NCBI GenBank assembly: GCA_016704345.1
Contig: JADJAH010000016.1
Coordinates: 1 to 64,000 of the forward strand
From: Ignavibacteria bacterium
GTDB taxonomy: Bacteria; Bacteroidota; Ignavibacteria; Tepidaquicellales; Tepidaquicellaceae
Reading direction: 5' to 3'
DNA length: 64,000 nt
Within the stretch, counting starts at the first letter, position 1. Every line of letters begins with the position of its first letter. The position numbers were made by a program, and so were the translations under genes. Below are positions 26,894-35,544 of the stretch, piece by piece. The notes beneath the pieces are model-generated. The model made no database searches and was not told the DNA's origin. It was given only the letters and a program-made list of their open reading frames with translations.

Positions 26894-27691
26894 TTGCCTG
26901 ACAAAATCAGACTTCTCTTCATCGGCGACATCATTGGAGACCCCGGCTTTAATCTTACAAAGACTTTACTGCCGAACTATGTATCAAAATACAAGCTCGA
27001 CTTTATAATTGCCAATGCAGAGAATATTACCGATGGCAAAGGCATTCTGGAAAAGGACGGTAAGAAACTTCTTGAGCTCGGCATACACGTACTGACCGGC
27101 GGCAACCATACAATGGACAAGATACAGGCGCACAAGTATCTCAATGAAACCGCCAATGTTCTAAGGCCGATGAACTATCCGCGCGGCGCTTATGGACACG
27201 GATTCGGAGTCTTCAAGATTCCGAATACTGAAGTTAAGATAGCTGTTGTGAATCTTCAGGGAAGAGTGTTTATGAAAGGAATTGATTGCCCGTTCAGATC
27301 ATTTGATTGGGTGTATGAAAAGGTAAAGTCTGAAACAAATCTTATCTTCGTAGATTTTCATGCGGAAGCAACAGCGGAAAAAATTGCATTCGGCTGGCAT
27401 GTTAACGGACGGGCTTCGGTTGTTGCCGGAACTCACACTCACATACCTACCGGAGATGCAAGGATCCTGAGCGAAGGCACGGGCTATATTACTGATGTCG
27501 GGATGACCGGTCCTTATGATTCTGTTATAGGGATGAAAAAGGATGGATCTATAAAGAGGTTCATTTATGCAACGCCGCAGAAATATGAAGTTGCCGATGC
27601 TGATCTGCGCTTCTCTGGTATTTATTGCGAGATAAACCGCGAGACCGGAAAGTGCGTTGCGCTTAAAAAAATATTCTACCCCGAGTTTTAA
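26894..27691 (+). CDS. ymdB: YmdB-family metallophosphoesterase (TIGR00282 type)
   Basis: The 265-residue protein matches the YmdB family of calcineurin-like phosphodiesterases. Visible metal-binding motifs are FIGDIIGDPG (residues about 9-18), IANAENITDGKG, GGNHTMD, VDFHAEATAEK and VAGTHTHIPTGDARIL. Members hydrolyse cyclic nucleotides or 2',3'-cyclic phosphates; the physiological substrate here is not known. Start is TTG at 26894, consistent with the spacing to the previous gene and with family length. It sits in the DUF1232-to-coaD operon. Confidence 0.9.
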   Translation: MPDKIRLLFIGDIIGDPGFNLTKTLLPNYVSKYKLDFIIANAENITDGKGILEKDGKKLLELGIHVLTGGNHTMDKIQAHKYLNETANVLRPMNYPRGAYGHGFGVFKIPNTEVKIAVVNLQGRVFMKGIDCPFRSFDWVYEKVKSETNLIFVDFHAEATAEKIAFGWHVNGRASVVAGTHTHIPTGDARILSEGTGYITDVGMTGPYDSVIGMKKDGSIKRFIYATPQKYEVADADLRFSGIYCEINRETGKCVALKKIFYPEF

Positions 27692-27705
27692 TCTAATCAA
27701 CCCAC

Positions 27706-28356
27706 ATGAAATCAGTACCTCTAACTCAAGAACTCTTTGATTACATAGAAAAAATTTCGGTTCCTGATGATCCTCTATGCAAAGAACTTCTTGCAGAAAC
27801 TCTTCGTCTTGAAATTCCGATGATACAGATCTCAACCGATCAGGCGAGGTTTCTGTATCTCCTTACGAAGATGATCAATGCAAAGCATGCACTGGAAATA
27901 GGCACGCTTGCAGGTTACAGCGGAATACATATTGCACGAGGACTTCAGCCCGGCGGCATGCTCACTACGGTTGACATAAATCCGGCACACTCTTCGGCAG
28001 CTTCCGGATTCTTTGCAAAAGCCGGACTTGAGGACAAAGTAGATGTTATTACTTCCCCTGCTCTCGATCACATGCAAAAACTTGTTGCCGACGGAAAGAA
28101 GTTTGATCTGATCTTTATCGACGCTGACAAAACTGGTTATCACAATTACTACAATGAGGCATTGAAATTATCACACCCGGGTACAGTCATTCTTTTTGAC
28201 AATATGCTAAAAGCAGGAAATGTAATTGACATGTCAATGAGCGACCCTGATCTTGATGCCGTGAGAGAAATGAACGAACTTCTTTCGAAAGATAACAGAA
28301 TTGAATGCCTTCTCATGACAATAGGAGACGGCATGACCATTTGTCTGGTAAGATAA
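27706..28356 (+). CDS. SAM-dependent O-methyltransferase (family 3, CCoAOMT-like)
   Basis: The 216-residue Rossmann-fold methyltransferase has the SAM site ALEIGTLAGYSGIHIARGL (residues about 61-79), acidic loop TVDINP, and metal/catalytic segment FDLIFIDADKTGYHNYY. The strand GTVILFDNMLKAGNV follows. It belongs to the family that includes caffeoyl-CoA O-methyltransferases; bacterial members methylate diverse hydroxyl groups, and the substrate cannot be read from sequence. It follows ymdB by 14 bases. Confidence 0.9.
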   Translation: MKSVPLTQELFDYIEKISVPDDPLCKELLAETLRLEIPMIQISTDQARFLYLLTKMINAKHALEIGTLAGYSGIHIARGLQPGGMLTTVDINPAHSSAASGFFAKAGLEDKVDVITSPALDHMQKLVADGKKFDLIFIDADKTGYHNYYNEALKLSHPGTVILFDNMLKAGNVIDMSMSDPDLDAVREMNELLSKDNRIECLLMTIGDGMTICLVR

Positions 28357-28406
28357 AAAAGTTAACGCTGATTACGATTTGATGAACATTAACAACAAAA
28401 GACATT

Positions 28407-28916
28407 ATGCTGAAGGATCTATTGAAGAGCCTGCATTTTACAAAGAGCGAAACGCGGGTGATTTTGTTTGTGGCAGTTGTAATAATATCAGGATATATCA
28501 TAAAGAATTTCAGACAGTTCGTTGATGATGCCGGCAGGCCTTATGACTATTCCGGACTCGACAGCGAGTTCGTCAAACGATCGCTTAACAAAGTAAGGAT
28601 CAAAGAATTCTCTGCTCTTGAAGACTCGGCTTCCTATGACCATCAGACTTATGCCGCAGAGATTGAAACAGCCGGTAAGGTAATTGACTCTGCCGATATT
28701 GAGAAGCCTGCTTACGGCGGAAGTACTATCAACATAAACACAGCAGGCAAGGCGGAGCTGGAAAATCTCCCGGGCATCGGAGAAGCAACAGCAGAGAGAA
28801 TAATAATCTACAGAGATGAGAAAGGCGAATTCAAAAAACCGGATGACCTGATGAAAGTAAAAGGAATCGGAAAGAAGAAGTTTGAAAAACTCAGAGAACT
28901 AATAATTGCAAAATAA
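28407..28916 (+). CDS. ComEA-like helix-hairpin-helix protein with N-terminal membrane anchor
   Basis: The 169-residue protein has a transmembrane segment near residues 16-31 (ETRVILFVAVVIISGYII), a spacer of about 80 residues, and a C-terminal double helix-hairpin-helix domain. That domain reads ININTAGKAELENLPGIG, then IIIYRDEKGEFKKPDDLMKVKGIGKKKFEKL. This is the layout of ComEA, the DNA receptor for natural transformation, but small HhH proteins of this type occur in many bacteria without known competence. The following gene has a PilM-like appearance, which is at least consistent with a pilus or DNA-uptake link. DNA binding is inferred from the fold. Confidence 0.85.
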   Translation: MLKDLLKSLHFTKSETRVILFVAVVIISGYIIKNFRQFVDDAGRPYDYSGLDSEFVKRSLNKVRIKEFSALEDSASYDHQTYAAEIETAGKVIDSADIEKPAYGGSTININTAGKAELENLPGIGEATAERIIIYRDEKGEFKKPDDLMKVKGIGKKKFEKLRELIIAK

Positions 28917-28919
28917 ATT

Positions 28920-29822
28920 TTGATCAGTTTTAGCATAGGATTATCGGGAAATGTTCTGAGACTTCTTGGATTGGATGCCTCCGGCAAAATCACATCTACG
29001 GTAACATCACGCCTTAGTTTTGATTTCGGAGATGATCAATTGTTCAATAAGAATCCCAAAAGCATTGCTCCTGAGTTTAGCGAACATATTGCTACATTTC
29101 TGAAGAATGAAGATCCTGTGAATTTGAGAACGGGCGTAACGATTGACACATCAATGGCTTTCATCAATGTTATTCCCCTTGATCTTTCTGAAACAAGCGG
29201 AGCTGTAGAGTCACATATTCTTTGGGAACTCTCTAACTATTATCCCGACACCTATAAAGATTTCAGCAAGAGATTCTATAAGCTTGGCAATCCTCTGTTT
29301 GGCGGAACCATTGACGAAGCAATAATCATTGCAATCGACAGGAGAAAGATCCGCTTCATAAAAAATCTTTGTTCGCAGACCGGAATTCTTCCGAAGAACA
29401 TTGAGATCGATCACTTTGCGGTTGAGAAATGTCTTACCGAACTCTTTGGCAGGAATGTCAGAGACCGGAATGTGATCATTTCATCCTGTTCAAAGAAGCG
29501 GATTGACAGCAGTCTGCTTGTGAATACCGGGCTGAAGTTCTATGATTACGATCAAGTGCTCGACAGAAATCCGCTGAAAATTCTCTTTGACCAATTGATC
29601 AGAATTAAGTCAAAATTTCCTGACATCACTATATCCGAAATATTTCTGTACGGCGATATCTCCTCAAAGGCAATTGTGAACGACATTGGAAAACATTTGG
29701 GCGGAGTGAAGATCACGCATCTTGATCTGTTCGGCGAAGCACGCCCTGACGGCAGACCGAAGCCGGATTCAAGCGTGTATGCTCCACTGGTTGGGCTGGC
29801 GTTAAAGAATCTCACCAACTGA
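28920..29822 (+). CDS. PilM-like actin-fold protein (tentative)
   Basis: The 300-residue protein opens with TTG three bases after the previous stop. The N-terminus (ISFSIGLSGNVLRLLGLDASGKI) resembles the first actin-fold strands of type IV pilus PilM proteins. VESHILWELSNYYPDTYKDF matches the 'ei..el...~p' region of that family, and IIIAIDRRKIRFIKNLCSQTGI matches its linker. The C-terminal half has the second-domain layout, ending VYAPLVGLAL, also PilM-like. The nucleotide loops are weak, so ATP binding is uncertain. No pilN, pilO or pilQ lies next to it. Its stop TGA abuts the rsmD start. Confidence 0.55.
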   Translation: MISFSIGLSGNVLRLLGLDASGKITSTVTSRLSFDFGDDQLFNKNPKSIAPEFSEHIATFLKNEDPVNLRTGVTIDTSMAFINVIPLDLSETSGAVESHILWELSNYYPDTYKDFSKRFYKLGNPLFGGTIDEAIIIAIDRRKIRFIKNLCSQTGILPKNIEIDHFAVEKCLTELFGRNVRDRNVIISSCSKKRIDSSLLVNTGLKFYDYDQVLDRNPLKILFDQLIRIKSKFPDITISEIFLYGDISSKAIVNDIGKHLGGVKITHLDLFGEARPDGRPKPDSSVYAPLVGLALKNLTN

Positions 29823-30347
29823 ATGAGGATCATTTCCGGTTCGCTTAAAGGGAGGAAGCTTATTCCGCCAAAAAGCGCAGAGATAAGGCCGACAGCAGAT
29901 AGAGCGAAGGAGACACTGTTCAATATTGTCTGCAACAGGTATTCTCTGAGCGGCGCAAGAGTTCTCGAACTCTTCTGCGGATCAGGAGCAGTAGGATTTG
30001 AATGCATCTCAAGAGGCGCAGAGGAAGTTGTATTTGTCGATCTTAATATTGACCTTGCGAAAAAGAATGCTGAGCATCTGGGAGTGATTGATAAGTGCCG
30101 ATTTATAAATGGAGATTCCATGAAGTTTACCGGCACATTGAGCGAAAAGTTTGACTTCATCTTTGCCGATCCGCCATATGACTTCGGGAGATATGATGAG
30201 CTCTTGGATTTGTTAATGGTTAAAGCAGATGTTATTGTACTTGAACATTCGGGGAGTTATGTGCCCGGTGAAAAATTTGTCAAACAACTTACAGTCACCA
30301 GAAAGTCCGGCAAGGCACATTTTTCTATCTTAGAACAATCTAACTAA
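29823..30347 (+). CDS. rsmD: 16S rRNA (guanine966-N2)-methyltransferase RsmD
   Basis: RsmD methylates the exocyclic amine of G966 in 16S rRNA during small-subunit assembly. The 174-residue protein shows RIISGSLKGRKL at the N-terminus, RPTADRAKETLFNI, the SAM-binding loop VLELFCGSGAVGFECISRGA, and the catalytic motif FADPPYDFG (DPPY). Length is typical. The ATG directly follows the TGA of the previous gene, and coaD follows 6 bases after, an association seen in many genomes. Confidence 0.95.
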   Translation: MRIISGSLKGRKLIPPKSAEIRPTADRAKETLFNIVCNRYSLSGARVLELFCGSGAVGFECISRGAEEVVFVDLNIDLAKKNAEHLGVIDKCRFINGDSMKFTGTLSEKFDFIFADPPYDFGRYDELLDLLMVKADVIVLEHSGSYVPGEKFVKQLTVTRKSGKAHFSILEQSN

Positions 30348-30353
30348 TTCAGC

Positions 30354-30845
30354 ATGAAGAAATTAACGGCAATTTATCCTGGAACATTTGATCCGATAAC
30401 TAACGGTCATCTTGACATCATTGAAAGAGCATGCAGATTGTTTGATAAAGTAATTGTAACGATTGCAATCAACTCCAGCAAGAAGCCTATGTTTACTGAA
30501 GAAGAGAGGAAGGAAATGATATTAAAGACAACGGGTCACTTGAAGAATGTGAAGATTGATTCGTTCAACGGGCTGCTTGTTCGCTACGCTGCTGAGAAAA
30601 AGGCTTCGGTAATTGTCAGGGGCTTGCGTGCAATTTCAGATTTCGAATATGAATTTCAGATGTCATTAACAAATACAAAACTCAATCCTGAAATCACAAC
30701 GATCTTTCTGATGCCGAACGAAAAATTTTCCTATCTGAATTCATCTCTGGTAAGGGAGCTTGCATCATATGATGCAAACGTGAAGGAATTCTTGCCTGAC
30801 TTTGTGTTTAAGAAACTGAAAGAAAGATTTGATGATCAGACTTAA
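30354..30845 (+). CDS. coaD: Phosphopantetheine adenylyltransferase
   Basis: CoaD transfers AMP from ATP to 4'-phosphopantetheine, the penultimate step of coenzyme A synthesis. The 163-residue protein has the nucleotidyltransferase motif YPGTFDPITNGHLDII (TNGH, residues about 17-20), KPMFTEEERKEMI, VRGLRAISDFEYEFQM and the C-terminal YLNSSLVRELA. All family landmarks are in order, with normal length. It is the last gene of the DUF1232-ymdB-...-rsmD-coaD run, ending at a hairpin at 30903. Confidence 0.96.
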   Translation: MKKLTAIYPGTFDPITNGHLDIIERACRLFDKVIVTIAINSSKKPMFTEEERKEMILKTTGHLKNVKIDSFNGLLVRYAAEKKASVIVRGLRAISDFEYEFQMSLTNTKLNPEITTIFLMPNEKFSYLNSSLVRELASYDANVKEFLPDFVFKKLKERFDDQT

Positions 30846-30902
30846 GATTGAAGTTCAAATAAAATTACATATTCCTAATTCAAATTAAGTCTGTATTTAG
30901 CA

Positions 30903-30933
30903 AAGTATTTCAAAGCAAAACTTTGAAATACTT
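30903..30933. terminator. Shared terminator between coaD and thioredoxin-like gene
   Basis: A perfect 13-bp stem AAGTATTTCAAAG / CTTTGAAATACTT (30903-30915 and 30921-30933) has a 5-base loop. It lies between convergent stops, with ATTTTAG on the + side. Confidence 0.6.
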
Positions 30934-30942
30934 GGGACAATT

Positions 30943-31431
30943 TTAGTTGCCAAACATTGTTGAAAGGTCTGTATCTGTTTGCTTGTTTGCCAAAAAGTAC
31001 TTAAGCATCTCCACAAAATCTGCTGCATCGAGATAGCCCGAAAGACTTGTAACAGTTTCTCCGTTATATTTAAAACTAATGGCACTTCCGTCCGGATTCA
31101 TAAAAACAAAAGAAGGATAACCTGTTACGGAAAACATTCCCGAAAGTTCTTTTGCATTAATTGACTTTCCTCCGTACTGAAATTTTGATTCTGAATCTCC
31201 GTCCATCTTTACAACAACAAACTTGCTCATTTCTGCCAAAGCTGCCTGGTAAGTAAGTACTTCCTTTTCCAGTTTCTGGCTCCAGCTGTCATTATGAGAG
31301 TAGAAAATAATGAGTACTTTCTTGCCTTCTGACTTTGCTGCACTCATTGCACTTTCGATTGACTGGCTCATAGCCGGAACGGCCATTGTAAACAGTATTA
31401 AAAATGTTATTATTGTTTTCACGTGTTTCAT
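30943..31431 (-). CDS. Exported thioredoxin-fold protein lacking the CxxC active site
   Basis: The 162-residue protein has a signal peptide (MKHVKTIITFLILFTMAVPAMS) and a thioredoxin-like domain: AAKSEGKKVLIIFYSHNDSW, then SKFVVVKMDGDSE, then the cis-proline strand VTGYPSFVFMNPDG. At the place of the usual CxxC (residues 48-51) the sequence reads DSWS, so both redox cysteines are absent. No other cysteine is present in the protein. It therefore cannot act as a dithiol reductase and is probably a binding or chaperone-like member. It is a single gene convergent with coaD. Confidence 0.8.
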   Translation of the reverse strand: MKHVKTIITFLILFTMAVPAMSQSIESAMSAAKSEGKKVLIIFYSHNDSWSQKLEKEVLTYQAALAEMSKFVVVKMDGDSESKFQYGGKSINAKELSGMFSVTGYPSFVFMNPDGSAISFKYNGETVTSLSGYLDAADFVEMLKYFLANKQTDTDLSTMFGN

Positions 31432-31608
31432 ATTGCCTCCTAATTTAGCTTATGTGTGAACGCAGTAAGATACTAAATGATTCAATTAATCAAAATTATA
31501 TTCACCCTGCGGAAAGTCTTATACTGCTAATCATATGGCGGGAATTATAGAAATAAGTGGGATTGAAGTTTCTTCAATTTTGAGAAACCTTTTGTCACAA
31601 AAATCGTC

Positions 31609-31616
31609 TAATTTTG
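31609..31616 (+). promoter_or_regulatory. Candidate Bacteroidota-type -7 box (TAATTTTG)
   Basis: This octamer lies 24 bases before the chosen ATG at 31641 and is identical to those at 7862 and 54055. A TTTG at 31579-31582 lies 26 bases upstream, slightly longer than the standard spacing. Confidence 0.4.
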
Positions 31617-31640
31617 TATAAAGAAAATACAAATCATAAA

Positions 31641-32480
31641 ATGTTGACGAGACTATTTACACTTTTCATCTTGCTCATTTCGGCAAATGCCTTTTCTCAA
31701 TCCAAAGATTCCAGTTACAAGTACTATACAAACTTTACCAACAGTAAACCCTCTATCGAGCTCTCTTATGGAGTATCAGATATAAGGCTGAGCAATTACC
31801 CTTATCAATTGTCAGATGCAGGAATGTTTGAACTGAAGCTTGGATTTACTTCTCAACGCAAGACAAATTATGACAAGAATATTCAGAGATATGAAAACGG
31901 ATTTCTGACGGTCGCCAATGCATCTTCAAAGAATTATGCTTCTTCGGACAATCCCGGCATTAAATCCGACATGTGGCGTTTCGGACTCGGACACAAGGGC
32001 GGATATGCTGTTAAAATGGGATCGTTCACATTGCAGCCGTATAATTCCAATTCTTTCCTCTGGACAAATTATGATTATGAGAATAAGCTAAATGATACAA
32101 TTGATTATTCAGTGCTTAATGATTTTGATGAAGCTTTCAGGTTTGGCAGCTCAACCGAAGCCGGGCTGAACCTTCAGTTTGGAAAGAACATTTCAATTCA
32201 TCCTAAGTACGAAATTGCTGATATTTATCCAAGGCACTTGTTCGGCAAGCAACTTATGAGCAGCTTGATCGAGTTTGGAGGAATTGTTTTGCTTGAAGGA
32301 TTTACCAGACAGATCATGAAAAGCTCACCCGTGGCTGGAGCGTTTGTTGATTTCATTCTGAAGAATGCTTATGAGTACGGATTCTACCAGTTGAGAAAAG
32401 ATCAGATGTACTGGCCATTTGCGAGTGCCGCTCCTCTTCGTTACGGCACGTTCAAGGTTGGAGTGACATTTACTTTTTAA
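31641..32480 (+). CDS. Putative outer-membrane protein of unknown function
   Basis: The ATG at 31641 was chosen over the frame opening at 31614 because it starts a signal peptide (MLTRLFTLFILLISANAFSQ). The mature part, about 260 residues, has beta-strand-like stretches (SIELSYGVSDIRLSNYPY, MFELKLGFTSQRKTNYD, MWRFGLGHKGGYAVKMG). It ends YGTFKVGVTFTF with a terminal phenylalanine, the usual mark of an outer-membrane barrel. A hydrophobic stretch near residues 205-240 (MSSLIEFGGIVLLEGF) is unusual for a simple barrel. No family is recognised. Confidence 0.7.
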   Translation: MLTRLFTLFILLISANAFSQSKDSSYKYYTNFTNSKPSIELSYGVSDIRLSNYPYQLSDAGMFELKLGFTSQRKTNYDKNIQRYENGFLTVANASSKNYASSDNPGIKSDMWRFGLGHKGGYAVKMGSFTLQPYNSNSFLWTNYDYENKLNDTIDYSVLNDFDEAFRFGSSTEAGLNLQFGKNISIHPKYEIADIYPRHLFGKQLMSSLIEFGGIVLLEGFTRQIMKSSPVAGAFVDFILKNAYEYGFYQLRKDQMYWPFASAAPLRYGTFKVGVTFTF

Positions 32481-32483
32481 AAA

Positions 32484-32522
32484 TTGAGGTTTCTCCCCAA
32501 TAACAAAGGGGAGAAACCTCAA
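32484..32522. terminator. Strong 15-bp hairpin terminator between convergent genes
   Basis: Perfect stem TTGAGGTTTCTCCCC / GGGGAGAAACCTCAA (32484-32498 and 32508-32522) with a 9-base loop. It lies 3 bases after the stop of the outer-membrane protein gene and 64 bases past the uppP stop. The left arm recurs unpaired near 48.8 kb. Confidence 0.75.
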
Positions 32523-32586
32523 CTTGAAAAAACGGCTGTTTTTCGCGTTTTTCAGCTTTTGTCAATCACTTGCCTTACTGGTTTTT

Positions 32587-33417
32587 TTATCCAAGATTCG
32601 AAAGAACACCATTGGACAGCAATATCAGGATCAATGTTCCAAGTGCAATCCTATAGATGATGAAGATCATGTTTGATCTTGTTCTGAGATAAGAAAGAAG
32701 AAATTCGATTGAATAGAATCCTACTACGCCGGAGACAATTGTTGCGATAGTAAGACCGAGAAGATTTTCATCAAGTAAAACTTCCCTCTCTTTATACAGT
32801 TCATATAATCCGCTTAGTCCTATTGCAGGAAGGCTCAGCAGAAATGAAAATCTCGCCGCGTCGTCGCGCTTCAAACCTCTGAACAAACCGGCAGTTATTG
32901 TTACTCCGCTTCGTGAACTTCCGGGAATGAGTGCGAGCGCTTGCGCAAGCCCGATCACAATTCCGTCTTTGATTGTCATCTCCCCGATTCTCTTAGACTT
33001 GCTTCCCATCTTCTCAGCAATGAAAAGTACAATTGCGAGTATAATAAGTGTGGCACTTATGACATACAATCCGCGGGCATCTCCCTCAATGAATTTCTTG
33101 AAGAGCAATCCGCATATGCCAATTGGGATAGTGCCAATAATGATCAGCAAAAAAATTCTGGACTCATTGTTGGCAAGAAAATCCTTTTTCTTGACCGCCT
33201 TTCTGAATCCTTCGAATAATAGAGAAATATCGTTACGGAAATAAATAATTGTTGCGAAGAGTGTGCCTATCTGAATGACGGCGGTGTAAGCTGCCCCAAT
33301 ATCTTTCCAGCCAAGCAATGCAGGTACAACGCGAAGATGCGCCGTACTGCTGATGGGTATGAATTCAGTCAGCCCCTGTATAACGCCGAGAACAATGGCC
33401 TTAATTATTTCTTCCAA
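32587..33417 (-). CDS. uppP: Undecaprenyl-diphosphatase (UppP/BacA family)
   Basis: UppP removes a phosphate from undecaprenyl pyrophosphate at the outer face of the inner membrane, recycling the lipid carrier for cell-wall and polysaccharide synthesis. The 276-residue protein is strongly hydrophobic with about eight membrane segments. It carries both signature motifs: QGLTEFIPISSTAHL (residues about 14-28) and the PGSSRSGVT loop (about 164-172). Length is normal. It follows gyrB in the same direction after 123 bases, so it may share that transcript. Confidence 0.95.
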   Translation of the reverse strand: MEEIIKAIVLGVIQGLTEFIPISSTAHLRVVPALLGWKDIGAAYTAVIQIGTLFATIIYFRNDISLLFEGFRKAVKKKDFLANNESRIFLLIIIGTIPIGICGLLFKKFIEGDARGLYVISATLIILAIVLFIAEKMGSKSKRIGEMTIKDGIVIGLAQALALIPGSSRSGVTITAGLFRGLKRDDAARFSFLLSLPAIGLSGLYELYKEREVLLDENLLGLTIATIVSGVVGFYSIEFLLSYLRTRSNMIFIIYRIALGTLILILLSNGVLSNLG

Positions 33418-33540
33418 CTAACCTTCCCGGATCTTGCTTCTGAAGATTTATGAAGATTGATTCTATCAGACTTGCTTGCTTCCAATAATCTGTTCAACAC
33501 CGAATTAGTAAGGATGGATTTTTCCGGAAACAATATCTCA

Positions 33541-35526
33541 CTACACATCAATGTTCGCGTACTTTGCATTCTCTTCAATGAACTTTCTTCTTGGCTCAAC
33601 TTCCTCGCCCATCAAAACTCTGAACATCTTGTCAGCGGCAGTGGCGTTCTCATTTGTAACAAGAAGTATTGTCCTGGTTTCAGGATTCATGGTTGTAGTC
33701 CATAGCTGTTCCGGATTCATCTCTCCAAGTCCTTTGAATCTTGAAATCACAACACCCTTTGTTTCACCGGTTGGTTCTACAACTTCACCGTTATCAGGAA
33801 CTATTGATTTCTTATCCACCTTCAGTGATTTCAAAATCTCTTCTCTCTCGGCATCGTCGTAGGCATAAAATTCACTCTTCCCTTTCTTGATCTTGAAGAG
33901 CGGCGGTTGTGCAATGTACAATCTTTGTGTATCAATTATTTCACGCATGTGCCTGTAGAAGAATGTCAGCAACAAAGTTCTTATGTGTGAACCGTCAACG
34001 TCGGCATCGCACATGAGTATGATCTTGTCGTATCTGATCTTCGTATCATCAAATTCATCTGAATTACCAAGCCCTGCGCCGATAGCCGTGATGATCGATC
34101 TTATTTCCTCATTCTCCAGAATCTTGTTGATGCGTGCTTTCTCTACATTCAGTATCTTTCCCTTCAGAGGAAGTATCGCCTGAAACCGGCGGTCACGTCC
34201 CTGTTTTGCTGAGCCTCCTGCAGAGTCTCCCTCAACAAGATAGAGTTCGCATTGAGCAGGATCCTTGATAGAACAATCGGCAAGTTTTCCCGGAAGCCCT
34301 GCAATATCAAGCGCATTCTTTCTTCTCGTTAGCTCTCTTGCTTTCCGGGCAGCTTCCCGCGCCTCTGCTGCGCGCAGACATTTCTCCAGAATCTTTTTTG
34401 AGACAGACGGGTTTTCGTCCAAAAAATTACCGAGCTGTTCGCCGGTAATTGACTGAACAATTCCCTTTACTTCACTGTTGCCAAGTTTTGTCTTTGTCTG
34501 TCCCTCAAACTGCGGCTCGGGTACTTTAATGCTGATTACACATGTAAGCCCTTCTCTGAAATCATCTCCGGTAAGTGTTAACTTGTCCGTCTTTATGATC
34601 CCGTTCTTCGTTCCGTAATTATTCAGCGTTCTTGTGAGTGCTGCTTTGAATCCCTCAAGGTGAGTTCCGCCTTCATGCGTGTTGATATTGTTGACGAAGG
34701 TATAAATGCTCTCATTGTAAGATTCATTGTATTGAAATGCAACTTCCACTTGTACATTCTCTCTTTCACCGCTCACAAACACCGGCTTGCCGGAGATCGA
34801 TTTCTCAGACTCGTCGAGATACTTTACAAAGTCAACAAGACCGCCTTTGAAATGAAACTCTTCCTGCTTAACTTCATCACCTCTCTCATCTTTTACGAAG
34901 ATTGCCAGATCTTTATTGAGATAAGCAAGCTCTCTTAATCTTTCCTCAAGTGTTTCGAATTTGAATACAGTATTCTTGAAGATCTCACTGTCAGGAAAGA
35001 ATGTGACTTTTGTTCCCGTCTTCTTTGAAGTGCCTATCTCTTTAACTTTTCCCTCGGGTTCTCCGCGTTTATACTTCTGGTAAAACAATTTTCCTTCTCT
35101 GGAAACTTCAACTTCAAGCCATTCGCTCAATGCATTAACAACAGAAACACCAACCCCGTGAAGTCCGCCTGAGACTTTATAACTGTCCCGGTTGAATTTG
35201 CCGCCGGCATTAAGTTGTGTCATTACAACTTCAAGCGCTGAAATTTTTTCAGTAGGGTGAACTTCCGTTGGAATTCCTCTTCCGTTATCTGTCACGGTGA
35301 CCGAACCATTCTTGTTTATGGTAAGTGTTATCTTGTCACAATATCCTGCCAGCGCTTCATCAATAGCATTGTCTATCACTTCATAAACCAGGTGATGCAG
35401 ACCTCTGTTGGAAATATCGCCGATATACATTGCCGGTCTCTTGCGGACGTGTTCGAGTCCTTTGAGTACCTGAATATCTTCGGCGCCGTATTTTGGATCT
35501 TTGCTTTCTTCTTTATTCTTTGGCAT
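33541..35526 (-). CDS. gyrB: DNA gyrase subunit B
   Basis: GyrB drives ATP-dependent negative supercoiling with GyrA. The 661-residue protein shows the GHKL ATPase motifs EVIDNAIDEAL (residues 49-59), DNGRGIP and GGLHGVGVSVVNALSEWL. It also has QFEGQTKTKLGN, the TOPRIM motif YLVEGDSAGGSAKQGRDR, LMCDADVDGSHIRTLLLTFF, and the C-terminal RFKGLGEMNPEQLWTTTM. This is the compact GyrB form without the proteobacterial insertion. It lies in a replication cluster, 18 bases after the DUF721 gene. ParE is unlikely given the adjacent dnaN and recF. Confidence 0.95.
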   Translation of the reverse strand: MPKNKEESKDPKYGAEDIQVLKGLEHVRKRPAMYIGDISNRGLHHLVYEVIDNAIDEALAGYCDKITLTINKNGSVTVTDNGRGIPTEVHPTEKISALEVVMTQLNAGGKFNRDSYKVSGGLHGVGVSVVNALSEWLEVEVSREGKLFYQKYKRGEPEGKVKEIGTSKKTGTKVTFFPDSEIFKNTVFKFETLEERLRELAYLNKDLAIFVKDERGDEVKQEEFHFKGGLVDFVKYLDESEKSISGKPVFVSGERENVQVEVAFQYNESYNESIYTFVNNINTHEGGTHLEGFKAALTRTLNNYGTKNGIIKTDKLTLTGDDFREGLTCVISIKVPEPQFEGQTKTKLGNSEVKGIVQSITGEQLGNFLDENPSVSKKILEKCLRAAEAREAARKARELTRRKNALDIAGLPGKLADCSIKDPAQCELYLVEGDSAGGSAKQGRDRRFQAILPLKGKILNVEKARINKILENEEIRSIITAIGAGLGNSDEFDDTKIRYDKIILMCDADVDGSHIRTLLLTFFYRHMREIIDTQRLYIAQPPLFKIKKGKSEFYAYDDAEREEILKSLKVDKKSIVPDNGEVVEPTGETKGVVISRFKGLGEMNPEQLWTTTMNPETRTILLVTNENATAADKMFRVLMGEEVEPRRKFIEENAKYANIDV

Positions 35527-35544
35527 GTTCTCTTTTATGCTTCC

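Noticed and set aside
27299..27835. A 178-residue frame antisense to ymdB
   Set aside because: The + strand carries all YmdB metal motifs; the antisense frame resembles no family.
29552..30160. A 202-residue frame antisense to the PilM-like and rsmD genes
   Set aside because: The + strand shows clear RsmD motifs; the antisense frame has none and is a codon-bias shadow.
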